15,173 nucleotides of DNA from Massilia sp. Its GTDB lineage: Bacteria; Pseudomonadota; Gammaproteobacteria; Burkholderiales; Burkholderiaceae_D. The stretch spans positions 1 to 15,173 of the forward strand of contig JAQGNM010000392.1 of the NCBI GenBank assembly GCA_028291845.1. The letters are read 5' to 3'. Under the pieces are notes generated by a model, which saw only the letters and a list, made by a program, of their open reading frames with translations, did no database searches and had not been told where the DNA came from. Shown here piece by piece: positions 1 through 8,287 of the stretch (its first letter is position 1; the number at the start of each line of letters is the position of its first letter). The position numbers and the translations under genes were made by a program.

Positions 1-20
1 CAGCTCCGTCGTTGGAGCTG
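1..20 (+). promoter_or_regulatory. Hexaloop hairpin in the nitrate-operon leader (possible ANTAR antiterminator target)
   Basis: Positions 1-7 (CAGCTCC) pair perfectly with 14-20 (GGAGCTG), leaving a six-base loop GTCGTT. It lies 12 nt before a terminator-like hairpin and upstream of the first gene of the nitrate operon. RNA targets of ANTAR proteins (NasR in Klebsiella, NasT in other proteobacteria) are hairpins with hexanucleotide loops, usually A at loop position 1 and G at position 4. Here G is at position 4, but position 1 is G, not A. A partner hairpin further 5', if there is one, would lie outside the window. The hairpin is seen directly; the regulatory role is inference from context. 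Confidence 0.5.
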
Positions 21-32
21 CGCAAGGACATC

Positions 33-80
33 GGCGTCCGCCCAGCCTGGTAATGCACCGGGGTGCGCGGACGCCTTTTT
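33..80 (+). terminator. Leader intrinsic terminator (attenuator) upstream of the nitrate transporter gene
   Basis: GGCGTCCG (33-40) pairs perfectly with CGGACGCC (68-75) and is followed at once by five T (76-80). The loop can form a smaller inner hairpin, GCAC (55-58) with GTGC (63-66). It sits only 21 nt before the transporter start codon. It would therefore stop transcription before the operon unless an antiterminator acts, which fits nitrate-responsive attenuation. It could instead be the terminator of an upstream gene outside the window. The hexaloop hairpin at 1-20 and the lack of a visible promoter between 81 and 101 favour a leader attenuator. Confidence 0.65.
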
Positions 81-101
81 GTTAATCGGACAGGGATAAT
101 C

Positions 102-1397
102 ATGGCCAGCAAAGCAGACAGCATCAATCTCTTCTCCTTCAGCACGCCACAGATGCGTGCCTTCCACATGACGTGGATGTCTTTCTTCATATGTTTCTTC
201 GCCTGGTTTGCCTGCGCCCCGCTGATGCCGGTCATCAAAGGCGAATTTCACTTGTCGCTGGCGCAGGTCGCCAACATCAACATCGCCGCCGTCGCCATTA
301 CCATCCTGGTGCGCCTGGTGGTGGGGCCGATGTGCGACCGCTACGGCCCGCGCCTGACCTATACCGCCCTGCTGGCGCTGGGCGCGATTCCGGTGCTGGG
401 CGTGGCGCTGGCGCAGAGCTACGAGAGTTTTCTGATTTTCAGGCTCGGCATCGGCGCCGTCGGCGCCAGCTTCGTCATCACCCAATACCACACCTCCGTC
501 ATGTTCGCGCCCAATGTGGTCGGCACCGCCAACGCGGCCGCCGCCGGCTGGGGCAACGCCGGCGGCGGCGCCGCGCAGGCGGTGATGCCGCTGTTGATGA
601 CGGCGATCGTGATGGCCGGCGTCTCGCAGTCGCTGGGCTGGAGAGTGGCGCTGGTGGTGCCGGGCGTGATGATGCTGATCATGGCGGTGGTCTATTACAA
701 GTACACCCAGGACTGCCCACAGGGGAATTACGCCGACCTGCGCAAAGCGGGCATTGCCATCGAAGGGAACAAGAAAGGCGGCTGGGACAGCTTCAAGGCG
801 GCTGCCGCCAACCACCGCGTGTGGCTGCTGTTCGTCACCTACGGCGCCTGCTTCGGCATCGAGATTTTTATTCATAACATCGCCGCCGTCTACTACGTCG
901 ATCATTTTGGCCTGTCGATCGGTGCGGCCGGCATGGCCGCCGGCAGTTTCGGCCTGCTGGCGCTGTTCGCCCGCGCCCTCGGCGGATATCTGTCGGATAA
1001 AGGCGCGGCGCGCGGCACCCTCAACTCGCGCGTCACCGTGCTGTTCGTGATGATGATCGGCGAAGGTATCGGCCTTTTATGGTTCGCCAATGCCGGCAGC
1101 GCCGCGATGGCGGTGATCGCCATGCTGGTGTTCGGCCTGTTCACCCACATGGCTTGCGGCGCCACCTACGCGCTGGTGCCCTTCATCGACAGCAAGGCGC
1201 TCGGCGGCGTGGCCGGCATCATCGGTGCCGGAGGCAACGTCGGCGCGGTGCTGGCGGGCTTCTTGATGAAAGGGACCGGCAGCATCCAGCAAACCTTGTC
1301 GATCCTGTCGGTGCTGGTGGTGATATCGGCCGTGTGCGCCCTGGCCGCCCGCTTTGGCGCCAACCAGAACACCCCGCTGGCCGCCGCCGCGGCTTAA
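102..1397 (+). CDS. narK: Nitrate/nitrite transporter, MFS NNP family (NarK/NasA type)
   Basis: Inner-membrane permease of 431 residues that would import nitrate for the reductases encoded downstream. About 12 hydrophobic segments are visible. The two nitrate-signature glycine motifs of the NNP family are present: GWGNAGGG (149-156, TM5) and GIIGAGGNVGAV (372-383, TM11). The substrate-binding arginines of the family appear as R71 in TM2 (RLVVGPMCDRYGPR) and R291 in TM8. The start chosen is ATG 102, with AGGGA five nt upstream (92-96). A longer reading from GTG 63 would begin inside the terminator hairpin and is unlikely. The gene is first in the operon and nirB follows after 12 bp. Family assignment is firm. 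The symbol is by family: in an assimilatory setting it is also called nasA or nrtP. Confidence 0.93.
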   Translation: MASKADSINLFSFSTPQMRAFHMTWMSFFICFFAWFACAPLMPVIKGEFHLSLAQVANINIAAVAITILVRLVVGPMCDRYGPRLTYTALLALGAIPVLGVALAQSYESFLIFRLGIGAVGASFVITQYHTSVMFAPNVVGTANAAAAGWGNAGGGAAQAVMPLLMTAIVMAGVSQSLGWRVALVVPGVMMLIMAVVYYKYTQDCPQGNYADLRKAGIAIEGNKKGGWDSFKAAAANHRVWLLFVTYGACFGIEIFIHNIAAVYYVDHFGLSIGAAGMAAGSFGLLALFARALGGYLSDKGAARGTLNSRVTVLFVMMIGEGIGLLWFANAGSAAMAVIAMLVFGLFTHMACGATYALVPFIDSKALGGVAGIIGAGGNVGAVLAGFLMKGTGSIQQTLSILSVLVVISAVCALAARFGANQNTPLAAAAA

Positions 1398-1409
1398 GGA
1401 GTATAAAGA

Positions 1410-3941
1410 ATGAAAATCGTCGTCATCGGCCACGGTATGGTCGGCCACAAATTCCTCGAGTCGCTCGCGCTCGAATCGAACCTGCACCTGGAAGTGACGG
1501 TGCTGGGCGAAGAACCGCGCGCCGCGTATGACCGGGTGCACCTGTCCGAATTTTTCAGCGGTAAAACGGCGGAAGAGCTGTCGCTGGTCGCTCCCGGCTT
1601 TTTCGAGAAGGGTAACGTACTGCTGCAATTGAACGCGCGCGCCGTCGCCGTCGATCGCGTCCATAAAACCGTTACTGTCGCCAGCGGAGAAGTGCTCGGC
1701 TACGACAAACTGGTGTTCGCCACCGGCTCATACCCGTTCGTGCCGCCGCTGCCGGGCAAGGATCGCAAGGATTGTTTCGTCTACCGCACCATCGAAGACC
1801 TCGAAGCGATGCGCGAGTGCGGCGCCCGTTCGAAAACCGGCGTGGTGATCGGCGGCGGCCTGCTCGGCCTCGAATGCGCCAAGGCGCTGGTCGATCTGGG
1901 CCTGGCCACCCACGTGGTCGAATTCGCGCCGCGCCTGATGGCGGTGCAGGTCGATGACGGCGGCGCCCGCGTGCTGCGCCAGCGCATCGAAGAGCTGGGC
2001 GTGACGGTGCACACGCAGAAGAACACCCTGGAGATCGTCGACGGCGAAGCGGCAACCCACCGCATGCGTTTCGCCGACGGCAGCATTCTCGACGCCGACA
2101 TGATCGTTTTTTCGGCCGGCATCCGCCCGCGCGACGAGCTGGCCAGATCAACCGGCCTGGCCATCGGCGCGCGCGGCGGCATCGCCATCGACGACAGCTG
2201 CCTGAGCTCCGACCCCGATATCTACGCCATCGGCGAATGCGCGGCCTGGAACGGCCAGTTGTTCGGCCTGGTGGCGCCCGGCTACGACATGGCGCGAACG
2301 GCGGCGCGCCACCTGGCCGGCGAACCGGCCAGTTTTCAGGGCGCCGACATGAGCACCAAGCTCAAACTGATGGGGGTGGATGTGGCCAGCGTGGGCGACC
2401 CGCACGCCACCGCACCCGGCGCGCGCAGCTACCAATTCACCGACGAGCGCAAGCAGGTCTACAAAAAAATCGTCGTCTCCAGCTGCGGCAAGTACCTGCT
2501 GGGCGGCGTGCTGGTGGGCGACGCCGCGGAATACGGCACCCTGCTGCAGATGATGATAAATAAAATCGAGCTGCCCGAATCGCCCGAATTCCTGATCCTG
2601 CCGTCCAGCGACGGCGCCGCCCGTCCCGCCATCGGCGTCGACGCCCTGCCCGACGCGGCCCAGCTTTGTTCGTGCAACGATGTATCGAAGGGCGCCATCT
2701 GCGCTGCCGTCCAGGGCGGCGCCGTCACCATCGGCGCCATTAAACGCTGCACCGGCGCCGGCACCAGTTGCGGCGGCTGCGTGGCGCTGGTGACGCAGGT
2801 GATGAAGGCGGAGATGAAAAAGCAGGGTTTAATCGTCAACAACCACCTGTGCGAGCATTTTCACTACTCGCGCCAGGAGCTGCTGCACATGGTGCGCATT
2901 GAAGGCATCAAGACGTTCGCGGAGCTGCTGAGCCGTCATGGCAATGGGCGCGGCTGCGACATTTGCAAGCCGGCGGCGGCCAGCATTTTCGCTTCGACCT
3001 ATAACGACTTCGTCCTCACGCCGGTGCACGCGGCGCTGCAGGACACCAACGACTACTACCTCGGCAATATCCAGAAGGACGGCACGTATTCCGTGGTGCC
3101 GCGCATGCCAGGCGGCGAAGTCACCGCCGACGGCTTGATCGCGGTCGGCATGGTGGCGAAAAAATTCGGGCTTTATACGAAAATCACCGGCGGCGCGCGC
3201 GTCGACCTGTTCGGCGCCCGCGTCGACCAGCTGCCGCTCATCTGGCAGGACCTGATCGACGCCGGTTTCGAGTCCGGCCACGCCTACGGCAAATCGCTGC
3301 GCACCGTCAAATCCTGCGTCGGCTCGACCTGGTGCCGTTTCGGCGTCGGCGACAGCATGGGTTTCGGCATCGCCCTGGAGAACCGTTATAAAGGTTTGCG
3401 GGCGCCCCATAAAATCAAGTTCGGCGTATCCGGCTGCACCCGCGAGTGCGCCGAGGCGCAGGGCAAGGACATCGGCCTGATCGCCACCGAAAAGGGCTGG
3501 AACCTCTACGTGTGCGGCAACGGCGGCATGAAGCCGCGCCACGCCGAACTGTTCGCCACCGATCTCGATGAAGCCACCGTCGTGCGCTACGTCGACCGCC
3601 TGCTGATGTTTTACGTCAGGACCGCCGACCGCCTGCAGCGCACCAGCGTCTGGCGCGACAACATGGAAGGCGGCCTGGCTTACCTGAAACGCGTGGTGAT
3701 CGACGACAGCCTGGGTTTAGCGAGCGAACTGGAAGCGGACATGCAGCGCGTGGTCGACACCTATGCCTGCGAGTGGAAGGCGGCCATCGAGAATCCCGAA
3801 ACGCGCAAGCGCTTCCGCCATTTCGTCAACAGCGACACGCCCGACCAGAACATCGTGTTCCTGTCCGAGCGCGGCCAGATCCGGCCGGCCAGCTTCGAAG
3901 AAAAGCAGAGAACCGTCATCCCGATCGCCAAGTCCGCCTAA
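1410..3941 (+). CDS. nirB: Assimilatory nitrite reductase [NAD(P)H], large subunit
   Basis: Cytoplasmic siroheme enzyme of 843 residues (E. coli NirB is 847) that reduces nitrite to ammonium with NAD(P)H. Domains in order: an N-terminal FAD-binding GHGMVG motif (7-12); an NAD-binding GGGLLG motif (148-153); a BFD-like [2Fe-2S] domain with C420-x-C422 and C454-x2-C457; and a C-terminal nitrite/sulfite reductase region. There the [4Fe-4S]-siroheme cysteines are C636 and C642 (SCVGSTWC) and C676 and C680 (GCTREC). A CDIC motif at 516-519 is also typical of NirB. ATG 1410 is preceded by AAGGAG (1396-1401), which overlaps the transporter stop. nirD starts 10 bp downstream. No key residue is missing, so the enzyme should be functional. 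Confidence 0.97.
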   Translation: MKIVVIGHGMVGHKFLESLALESNLHLEVTVLGEEPRAAYDRVHLSEFFSGKTAEELSLVAPGFFEKGNVLLQLNARAVAVDRVHKTVTVASGEVLGYDKLVFATGSYPFVPPLPGKDRKDCFVYRTIEDLEAMRECGARSKTGVVIGGGLLGLECAKALVDLGLATHVVEFAPRLMAVQVDDGGARVLRQRIEELGVTVHTQKNTLEIVDGEAATHRMRFADGSILDADMIVFSAGIRPRDELARSTGLAIGARGGIAIDDSCLSSDPDIYAIGECAAWNGQLFGLVAPGYDMARTAARHLAGEPASFQGADMSTKLKLMGVDVASVGDPHATAPGARSYQFTDERKQVYKKIVVSSCGKYLLGGVLVGDAAEYGTLLQMMINKIELPESPEFLILPSSDGAARPAIGVDALPDAAQLCSCNDVSKGAICAAVQGGAVTIGAIKRCTGAGTSCGGCVALVTQVMKAEMKKQGLIVNNHLCEHFHYSRQELLHMVRIEGIKTFAELLSRHGNGRGCDICKPAAASIFASTYNDFVLTPVHAALQDTNDYYLGNIQKDGTYSVVPRMPGGEVTADGLIAVGMVAKKFGLYTKITGGARVDLFGARVDQLPLIWQDLIDAGFESGHAYGKSLRTVKSCVGSTWCRFGVGDSMGFGIALENRYKGLRAPHKIKFGVSGCTRECAEAQGKDIGLIATEKGWNLYVCGNGGMKPRHAELFATDLDEATVVRYVDRLLMFYVRTADRLQRTSVWRDNMEGGLAYLKRVVIDDSLGLASELEADMQRVVDTYACEWKAAIENPETRKRFRHFVNSDTPDQNIVFLSERGQIRPASFEEKQRTVIPIAKSA

Positions 3942-3951
3942 GGAGAATCAC

Positions 3952-4293
3952 ATGCACCGCGATATGCCCGAACGTTTTACGGTCGTCTGCCCGCTGGCCG
4001 ACATCCTGCCCGACAGCGGCGTCTGCGCCCTGGTCGATGGCCAGCAGGTGGCCGTGTTCCGTGTCGGTGGCGAGGACACGGTTTACGCCATCGGCAATTA
4101 CGACGCCAACTCGAATGCCGCGGTGCTCTCGCGCGGCCTGGTCGGCAACCTGGGCGAACGCCTGGTGGTCGCCTCGCCCATCTACAAGCAGCATTTCGAT
4201 CTGCGCACCGGCGAATGCATCGAGGCGCCGCAGCACTCGGTGCAAGCCTGGCGCGCCCGCGTGGTCGATGGCGCCGTGTGGGTCGGCCAGTGA
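3952..4293 (+). CDS. nirD: Nitrite reductase [NAD(P)H], small subunit
   Basis: Small partner of NirB, 113 residues (E. coli NirD is 108), with a Rieske-like fold. The end of the domain reads SPIYKQHFDLRTGECIEAP, which matches the NirD family. The Cys/His cluster ligands of true Rieske proteins are absent (SPIYKQHF in place of CPxH), as is normal for NirD, so it is not expected to bind iron-sulfur. ATG 3952 is preceded by AAGGAG at 3940-3945, overlapping the nirB stop codon, which implies translational coupling. An upstream extension of the frame overlaps nirB out of frame and is not credible. The gene ends in a 4-bp overlap (GTGA) with the next oxidoreductase. Assignment is firm from sequence and position. 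Confidence 0.95.
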   Translation: MHRDMPERFTVVCPLADILPDSGVCALVDGQQVAVFRVGGEDTVYAIGNYDANSNAAVLSRGLVGNLGERLVVASPIYKQHFDLRTGECIEAPQHSVQAWRARVVDGAVWVGQ

Positions 4294-5525
4294 ATACCGA
4301 CGTCGTTCCCGTGCGCCAGTCGCTGGTCGTCGTCGGCAACGGCATGGCCGGCATGCGCACCGTCGAAGAACTGCTCAAACTGGCGCCGGAGCTGTACGAC
4401 ATCACCGTGTTCGGCGCCGAACCGCACACCAACTACAACCGGATTTTGCTCTCTCCCGTGCTGGCCGGCGACAAGGCGCGCGAGGATATCGTGATACATT
4501 CTAGAAGCTGGTATGCCGAAAACCGTATCACATTATTCACCGGCGACCCGGTCGTCCACATCGACCGCAAGCGCCGCCTGGTGCGTTCGCAGTCAGGCCG
4601 CGAGGTCTGGTACGACCGCCTGCTGCTGGCCACCGGTTCGACCCCGTTCATCATTCCGGTGCCCGGCCACCTGCTGCCCGGCGTGATCGGCTTTCGCGAC
4701 ATCGGGGACGTCGACACCATGCTGGCCGCCAGCGCCGCGGGCGGCCACGCCGTCGTCATCGGCGGCGGTCTGCTGGGCCTGGAGGCGGCCAACGGCCTGC
4801 ACCGGCGCGGCATGCAGGTCACCGTGGTGCACGCGAGCGACACCCTGATGAACCAGCAGCTCGACAAGCCGGCCGCGCGCCTGCTGCGGCAAGCGTTAGA
4901 GGCGCGCGGCATCGCATTTCGCATGGAGGCGCAGACCAGCGCGATCGCCGGCGAACAGCGCGCCAGCGCGGTGTGCTTTGCCGATGGGGCGTCGATCCCG
5001 GCCGACCTGGTGGTGATGACCGCCGGCGTGCGCCCCAACATCAAGCTGGCGCAAGGCGCCGGCCTGCATTGCGAACGCGCCATCGTGGTCGACGACACCC
5101 TGCAAACCTACGATCCGCGCATCTACGCCGTCGGCGAGTGCGTGCAGCACCGCAGCAGCACCTTCGGCCTGGTGGCGCCGATCTGGGAACAGGCCAAGGT
5201 GGCCGGCGCCCACCTGGCGTGCAAGGGCCACCGCCGCTACGTGCAAAGCGCCACCCCGACCAAGCTGAAAGTCACCGGCATCGACCTGTATTCAGTGGGC
5301 GATTTCATCGGCAGTGAAAGCAGCGAAGACCTGGTGCTGCGCGACCCGCGCCGCGGCATCTACAAGCGCCTGGTGATCGAGGGCGACCGGCTGGCCGGCG
5401 CCGTGCTGTACGGCGACGTGTTTGATGGCCCCTGGTACTTTGAACTCATCAAGAACCGCAGCAGCATTGCCGCCATCCGCCAGCAACTGCTGTTCGGCGA
5501 AGCGCTGTGCAAACGCGCCGCATAG
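4290..5525 (+). CDS. NirB-like FAD/NAD(P)-dependent oxidoreductase, probable electron donor to nitrate reductase
   Basis: A 411-residue pyridine-nucleotide-disulfide-type flavoprotein. It has an FAD motif GNGMAG (16-21), ATGS (114-117), an NAD(P) motif GGGLLG (158-163) and a second FAD contact VGEC (281-284). It resembles the N-terminal half of NirB in the same operon; both carry FGLVAP and TKLK...SVGD blocks. It stops before any [2Fe-2S] or siroheme domain. By analogy with NasC of Klebsiella and NasB of Bacillus, it probably passes electrons from NAD(P)H to the nitrate reductase encoded next; this role is inferred. The start chosen is GTG 4290, overlapping the nirD stop (GTGA). The frame extends further upstream, but that would overlap nirD by more than 70 bp and adds sequence unlike the family. 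It ends 7 bp before nasA. Confidence 0.85.
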   Translation: MNTDVVPVRQSLVVVGNGMAGMRTVEELLKLAPELYDITVFGAEPHTNYNRILLSPVLAGDKAREDIVIHSRSWYAENRITLFTGDPVVHIDRKRRLVRSQSGREVWYDRLLLATGSTPFIIPVPGHLLPGVIGFRDIGDVDTMLAASAAGGHAVVIGGGLLGLEAANGLHRRGMQVTVVHASDTLMNQQLDKPAARLLRQALEARGIAFRMEAQTSAIAGEQRASAVCFADGASIPADLVVMTAGVRPNIKLAQGAGLHCERAIVVDDTLQTYDPRIYAVGECVQHRSSTFGLVAPIWEQAKVAGAHLACKGHRRYVQSATPTKLKVTGIDLYSVGDFIGSESSEDLVLRDPRRGIYKRLVIEGDRLAGAVLYGDVFDGPWYFELIKNRSSIAAIRQQLLFGEALCKRAA

Positions 5526-5532
5526 ATACCAT

Positions 5533-8223
5533 ATGAACCTCACACCGATTCCGCCCGCCGTCCACACCACCTGTCCCTATTGCGGCGTCGGCTGCGGCGT
5601 CAAGGCCACGCCCGCCGCCGATGGCAGCGTCGCCATTGCTGGTGACGACAGCCACAGCGCCAACCGCGGCCGCCTGTGCGTCAAGGGCTCGGCGCTGGGC
5701 GAGACGCTCGACCTGGACGGCCGCCTGCTGCATCCGCAGATCCGCGAAAACGGCGTGCTGCGCCAGGCGGACTGGAACGAAGCGCTGGACCGGGTCGCCG
5801 GCGGCTTCAAGCGCATCATCGATGAACATGGTGCCGACGCGGTGGCCTTGTACGTATCCGGCCAGTTGCTGACCGAGGATTATTACGTCGCCAATAAACT
5901 CATGAAGGGCTACATCGGCAGCGCCAACATCGACACCAACTCGCGCCTGTGCATGTCCTCGTCGGTGGCCGGCCACAAGCGCGCCTTCGGCGAAGACATC
6001 GTGCCGGGCTGCTATGAGGACTTCGAACTGGCCGACATGGTGGTGCTGGCCGGCTCGAACGCCGCCTGGTGCCACCCTATCCTGTTTCAGCGCATCGCCC
6101 GCATCAAGGAAGCGCGCCCGGACTTTAAAATCGTCGTCATCGATCCGCGCCGCACCGCCACCTGCGAAGGCGCCGATTTACACCTGGCCATCAAGCCGGG
6201 CACCGATGTGTGGCTGTTCAATGGCCTGCTCAGTTTTCTAGCGCGCGAGGGCGCGGTCGATGCGGCTTACGTCGATGCCCACACCAGCGGCCTGCGCGCT
6301 GCGCTCGACAGCGCCGACGCCTGCGATCCGCACACGGTGGCCAAGGCCTGCCGCATCGATGTGGCCAAGGTACTCGAGTTCTACCGCTGGTTCGCCGCCA
6401 CCGCCAACACCGTCACCGCGTACTCGCAGGGCGTCAACCAGTCGTCCTCCGGTACCGACAAGGTCAACGCCATCATCAACTGCCACCTGATCACCGGCAG
6501 GATCGGCAAACCCGGCATGGGCCCGTTTTCGCTCACCGGGCAGCCCAACGCCATGGGCGGGCGCGAAGTGGGGGGACTTGCCAACATGCTGGCCGCGCAC
6601 ATGGAGCTCGATCATGCCGCCCACCGCGCCACCGTGCAGCAGTTCTGGAACTCGCCGGCAATCGCCGACAAGCCGGGGTTGAAGGCGGTCGACCTGTTCC
6701 GCGACATCGAGGCCGGCAAAGTCAAGGCGGTGTGGATCATCGCCACCAATCCGCTGGTCAGCCTGCCCGACGCCGACCAGGTACGGCGCGCACTGGCGCG
6801 GTGCGAACTGGTGGTGGTGTCCGACATCGCCGCCGGCACCGACACCAATGCCTGCGCCGACGTGCTGCTGCCGGCGCTCGGCTGGGGCGAGAAGGATGGC
6901 ACCGTCACCAACTCCGAGCGCACCATCTCGCGCCAGCGGGCCTTCCTGCCAGCGCCGGGCGAAGCGCGCGCCGACTGGAAGGTGCTGTGCCAGGTGGCGC
7001 AAAAAATGGGTTTCAGCGGATTCGACTTCGATGGTCCCGCGGCGATTTTTCAGGAACATGCGCGCCTGTCGATGCATGATAACGGCGGCGCCGCCACGCG
7101 CCTGTTCAACCTGGCGGGCCTGGAAAGCATGGATGCGCAGCAGTACGACACCCTCTCTCCGGTGCAGTGGCCCTTGCAGCAGGCGCGCCTGTTCGGCGAC
7201 GGCGTGTTCGCCCAAGCCGACGGCAAAGCCAGGTTCATCGCCACCGTCCCGCGCCTGCCCGTCAACCCGGTCGACGACGACTATCCGCTGTCCCTGAACA
7301 CAGGAAGGGTGCGCGACCAGTGGCACACCATGACGCGAACCGGCAAGGCGGCGCGCCTTGGCGGCCACACCGCCGAATCGTTCATCGACATGCATCCGCA
7401 GGACGCCCTGTTATCCGGCGTGCGCGAAGGCGAACTGGCGCGCGTGAGCAGCCGCTGGGGCGCGATGGTGGCGCGCGTGCAGCACGGCGGCGGCATTGCC
7501 CGCGGCGGCATCTTCATTCCCATCCACTGGAACGGCCAGACGGCGTCGGACGCGCGCGTCGGCGCGGTGGTCAATCCCGTGGTCGATCCGGTCTCGGGCG
7601 AACCGGAATTCAAGCACACGCCTGTAAAAGTCGAGCCGTTCGGGGTGTCCTGGCACGGTTTTATTCTGAGCCGCGAGGAACTCGACCTCGACGCAATCGC
7701 TCACTGGACCAAGATTCGCGGCGCCTCGTTCACCCGCTACGAGCTTGCCGGCCGCGGGGCGATTGCCGACCATGCGGCGTGGGCGCGTCAATTGCTGGGG
7801 ATCGAAGACGCCGACGCCGACTGGATCGACTTCGAAGACCGCAGCGGCAATCTGTACCGCGGCGTGCACCTGGTGGACGGCCGCATCGACCAGTGCCTGT
7901 TCATGTCGCCGCGGCCGGACCTGCCCTCGCGGGCCTGGCTGTCCAGCCTGTTCGGCCAGGGAGAATTGTCGCCCCTGGACCGCGCCGGCCTGCTGAGCGG
8001 ACAAGCCTTGACGCCGGGCGTGGATGCGGGACCGACCGTGTGTTCGTGCTTTGGCGTGGGCAAAAATACAATCTGCGACGCCATCGAGCGAGAAAAGCTG
8101 ACGACGGTGGCAGCGGTGACGGCGTGCGTCAAGGCGGGCGGCAATTGCGGGTCGTGTGTGCCTGAAATACGACAGCTTTTGCAGCAGGGGGACTGGCACC
8201 GCAGGGTGCCTGTCCCATCTTGA
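5533..8223 (+). CDS. nasA: Assimilatory nitrate reductase, catalytic molybdopterin subunit
   Basis: Cytoplasmic Mo-bis-MGD enzyme of 896 residues that reduces nitrate to nitrite. The N-terminal [4Fe-4S] motif is C14-x2-C17-x3-C21 with C49 (CPYCGVGCGV...GRLCVKG). The probable Mo ligand is C140 in NSRLCMSSSVAGHKRAFGED. A molybdopterin-dinucleotide-binding domain follows in the last third. At the C-terminus is a BFD-like [2Fe-2S] module with C837-x-C839 and C872-x2-C875, as in NasA enzymes that take electrons from an FAD partner. No secretion signal is seen, as expected for an assimilatory enzyme. ATG 5533 has no clear Shine-Dalgarno, and the 7-bp gap suggests coupling to the preceding gene. The last 13 codons (from Q884) lie inside the first arm of an inverted palindromic repeat. 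Confidence 0.95.
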   Translation: MNLTPIPPAVHTTCPYCGVGCGVKATPAADGSVAIAGDDSHSANRGRLCVKGSALGETLDLDGRLLHPQIRENGVLRQADWNEALDRVAGGFKRIIDEHGADAVALYVSGQLLTEDYYVANKLMKGYIGSANIDTNSRLCMSSSVAGHKRAFGEDIVPGCYEDFELADMVVLAGSNAAWCHPILFQRIARIKEARPDFKIVVIDPRRTATCEGADLHLAIKPGTDVWLFNGLLSFLAREGAVDAAYVDAHTSGLRAALDSADACDPHTVAKACRIDVAKVLEFYRWFAATANTVTAYSQGVNQSSSGTDKVNAIINCHLITGRIGKPGMGPFSLTGQPNAMGGREVGGLANMLAAHMELDHAAHRATVQQFWNSPAIADKPGLKAVDLFRDIEAGKVKAVWIIATNPLVSLPDADQVRRALARCELVVVSDIAAGTDTNACADVLLPALGWGEKDGTVTNSERTISRQRAFLPAPGEARADWKVLCQVAQKMGFSGFDFDGPAAIFQEHARLSMHDNGGAATRLFNLAGLESMDAQQYDTLSPVQWPLQQARLFGDGVFAQADGKARFIATVPRLPVNPVDDDYPLSLNTGRVRDQWHTMTRTGKAARLGGHTAESFIDMHPQDALLSGVREGELARVSSRWGAMVARVQHGGGIARGGIFIPIHWNGQTASDARVGAVVNPVVDPVSGEPEFKHTPVKVEPFGVSWHGFILSREELDLDAIAHWTKIRGASFTRYELAGRGAIADHAAWARQLLGIEDADADWIDFEDRSGNLYRGVHLVDGRIDQCLFMSPRPDLPSRAWLSSLFGQGELSPLDRAGLLSGQALTPGVDAGPTVCSCFGVGKNTICDAIEREKLTTVAAVTACVKAGGNCGSCVPEIRQLLQQGDWHRRVPVPS
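8182..8218 (+). repeat. REP-like palindromic repeat, first arm (inside nasA 3' end)
   Basis: This element is itself a hairpin. GGGAC (8189-8193) pairs with GTCCC (8212-8216) and GGCACC (8195-8200) with GGTGCC (8205-8210), with T/T mismatches between the stems and a GCAG tip. It matches the reverse complement of the element at 8242-8278 at 35 of 37 positions; the two differences are in the hairpin tip. It is in frame with nasA and encodes its final residues. The structure is typical of bacterial REP elements. Confidence 0.85.
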
Positions 8224-8241
8224 CATTGCGGCAAATCAGCC

Positions 8242-8278
8242 ATGGGACAGGCACCTTTCGGTGCCAGTCCCCCTGCTG
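8242..8278 (-). repeat. REP-like palindromic repeat, second inverted arm
   Basis: Inverted copy of the 8182-8218 element, separated from it by 23 nt. Its own hairpin pairs GGGAC (8244-8248) with GTCCC (8267-8271) and GGCACC (8250-8255) with GGTGCC (8260-8265), with an A/A mismatch and a TTTC tip. Head-to-head REP pairs of this kind are known as BIME-type units. It lies between the convergent ends of nasA and fliE. Confidence 0.85.
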
Positions 8279-8287
8279 TCACCGTTG

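Larger units (their letters stand above)
8182..8278. terminator. Possible bidirectional terminator / mRNA 3' end formed by the inverted REP pair
   Basis: The two 37-nt arms could also fold on each other into a long stem with a 23-nt loop, on transcripts from either strand. They lie exactly where nasA (+) and fliE (-) converge, with fliE ending 9 nt beyond the second arm. No T-run follows on either side, so it is not a classical intrinsic terminator. REP pairs in such places are known to protect mRNA ends or reduce read-through. The role here is inferred. Confidence 0.4.

Noticed and set aside
63..101. Longer N-terminus for the nitrate transporter from GTG 63
   Set aside because: The GTG lies inside the leader terminator hairpin, has no ribosome-binding site and adds residues not typical of the family. 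ATG 102 has AGGGA at proper spacing.
8182..8278. CRISPR repeats or insertion-sequence ends
   Set aside because: There are only two copies, inverted, each self-complementary, with a 23-nt spacer and no transposase. This fits a REP pair, not a CRISPR array or an IS.
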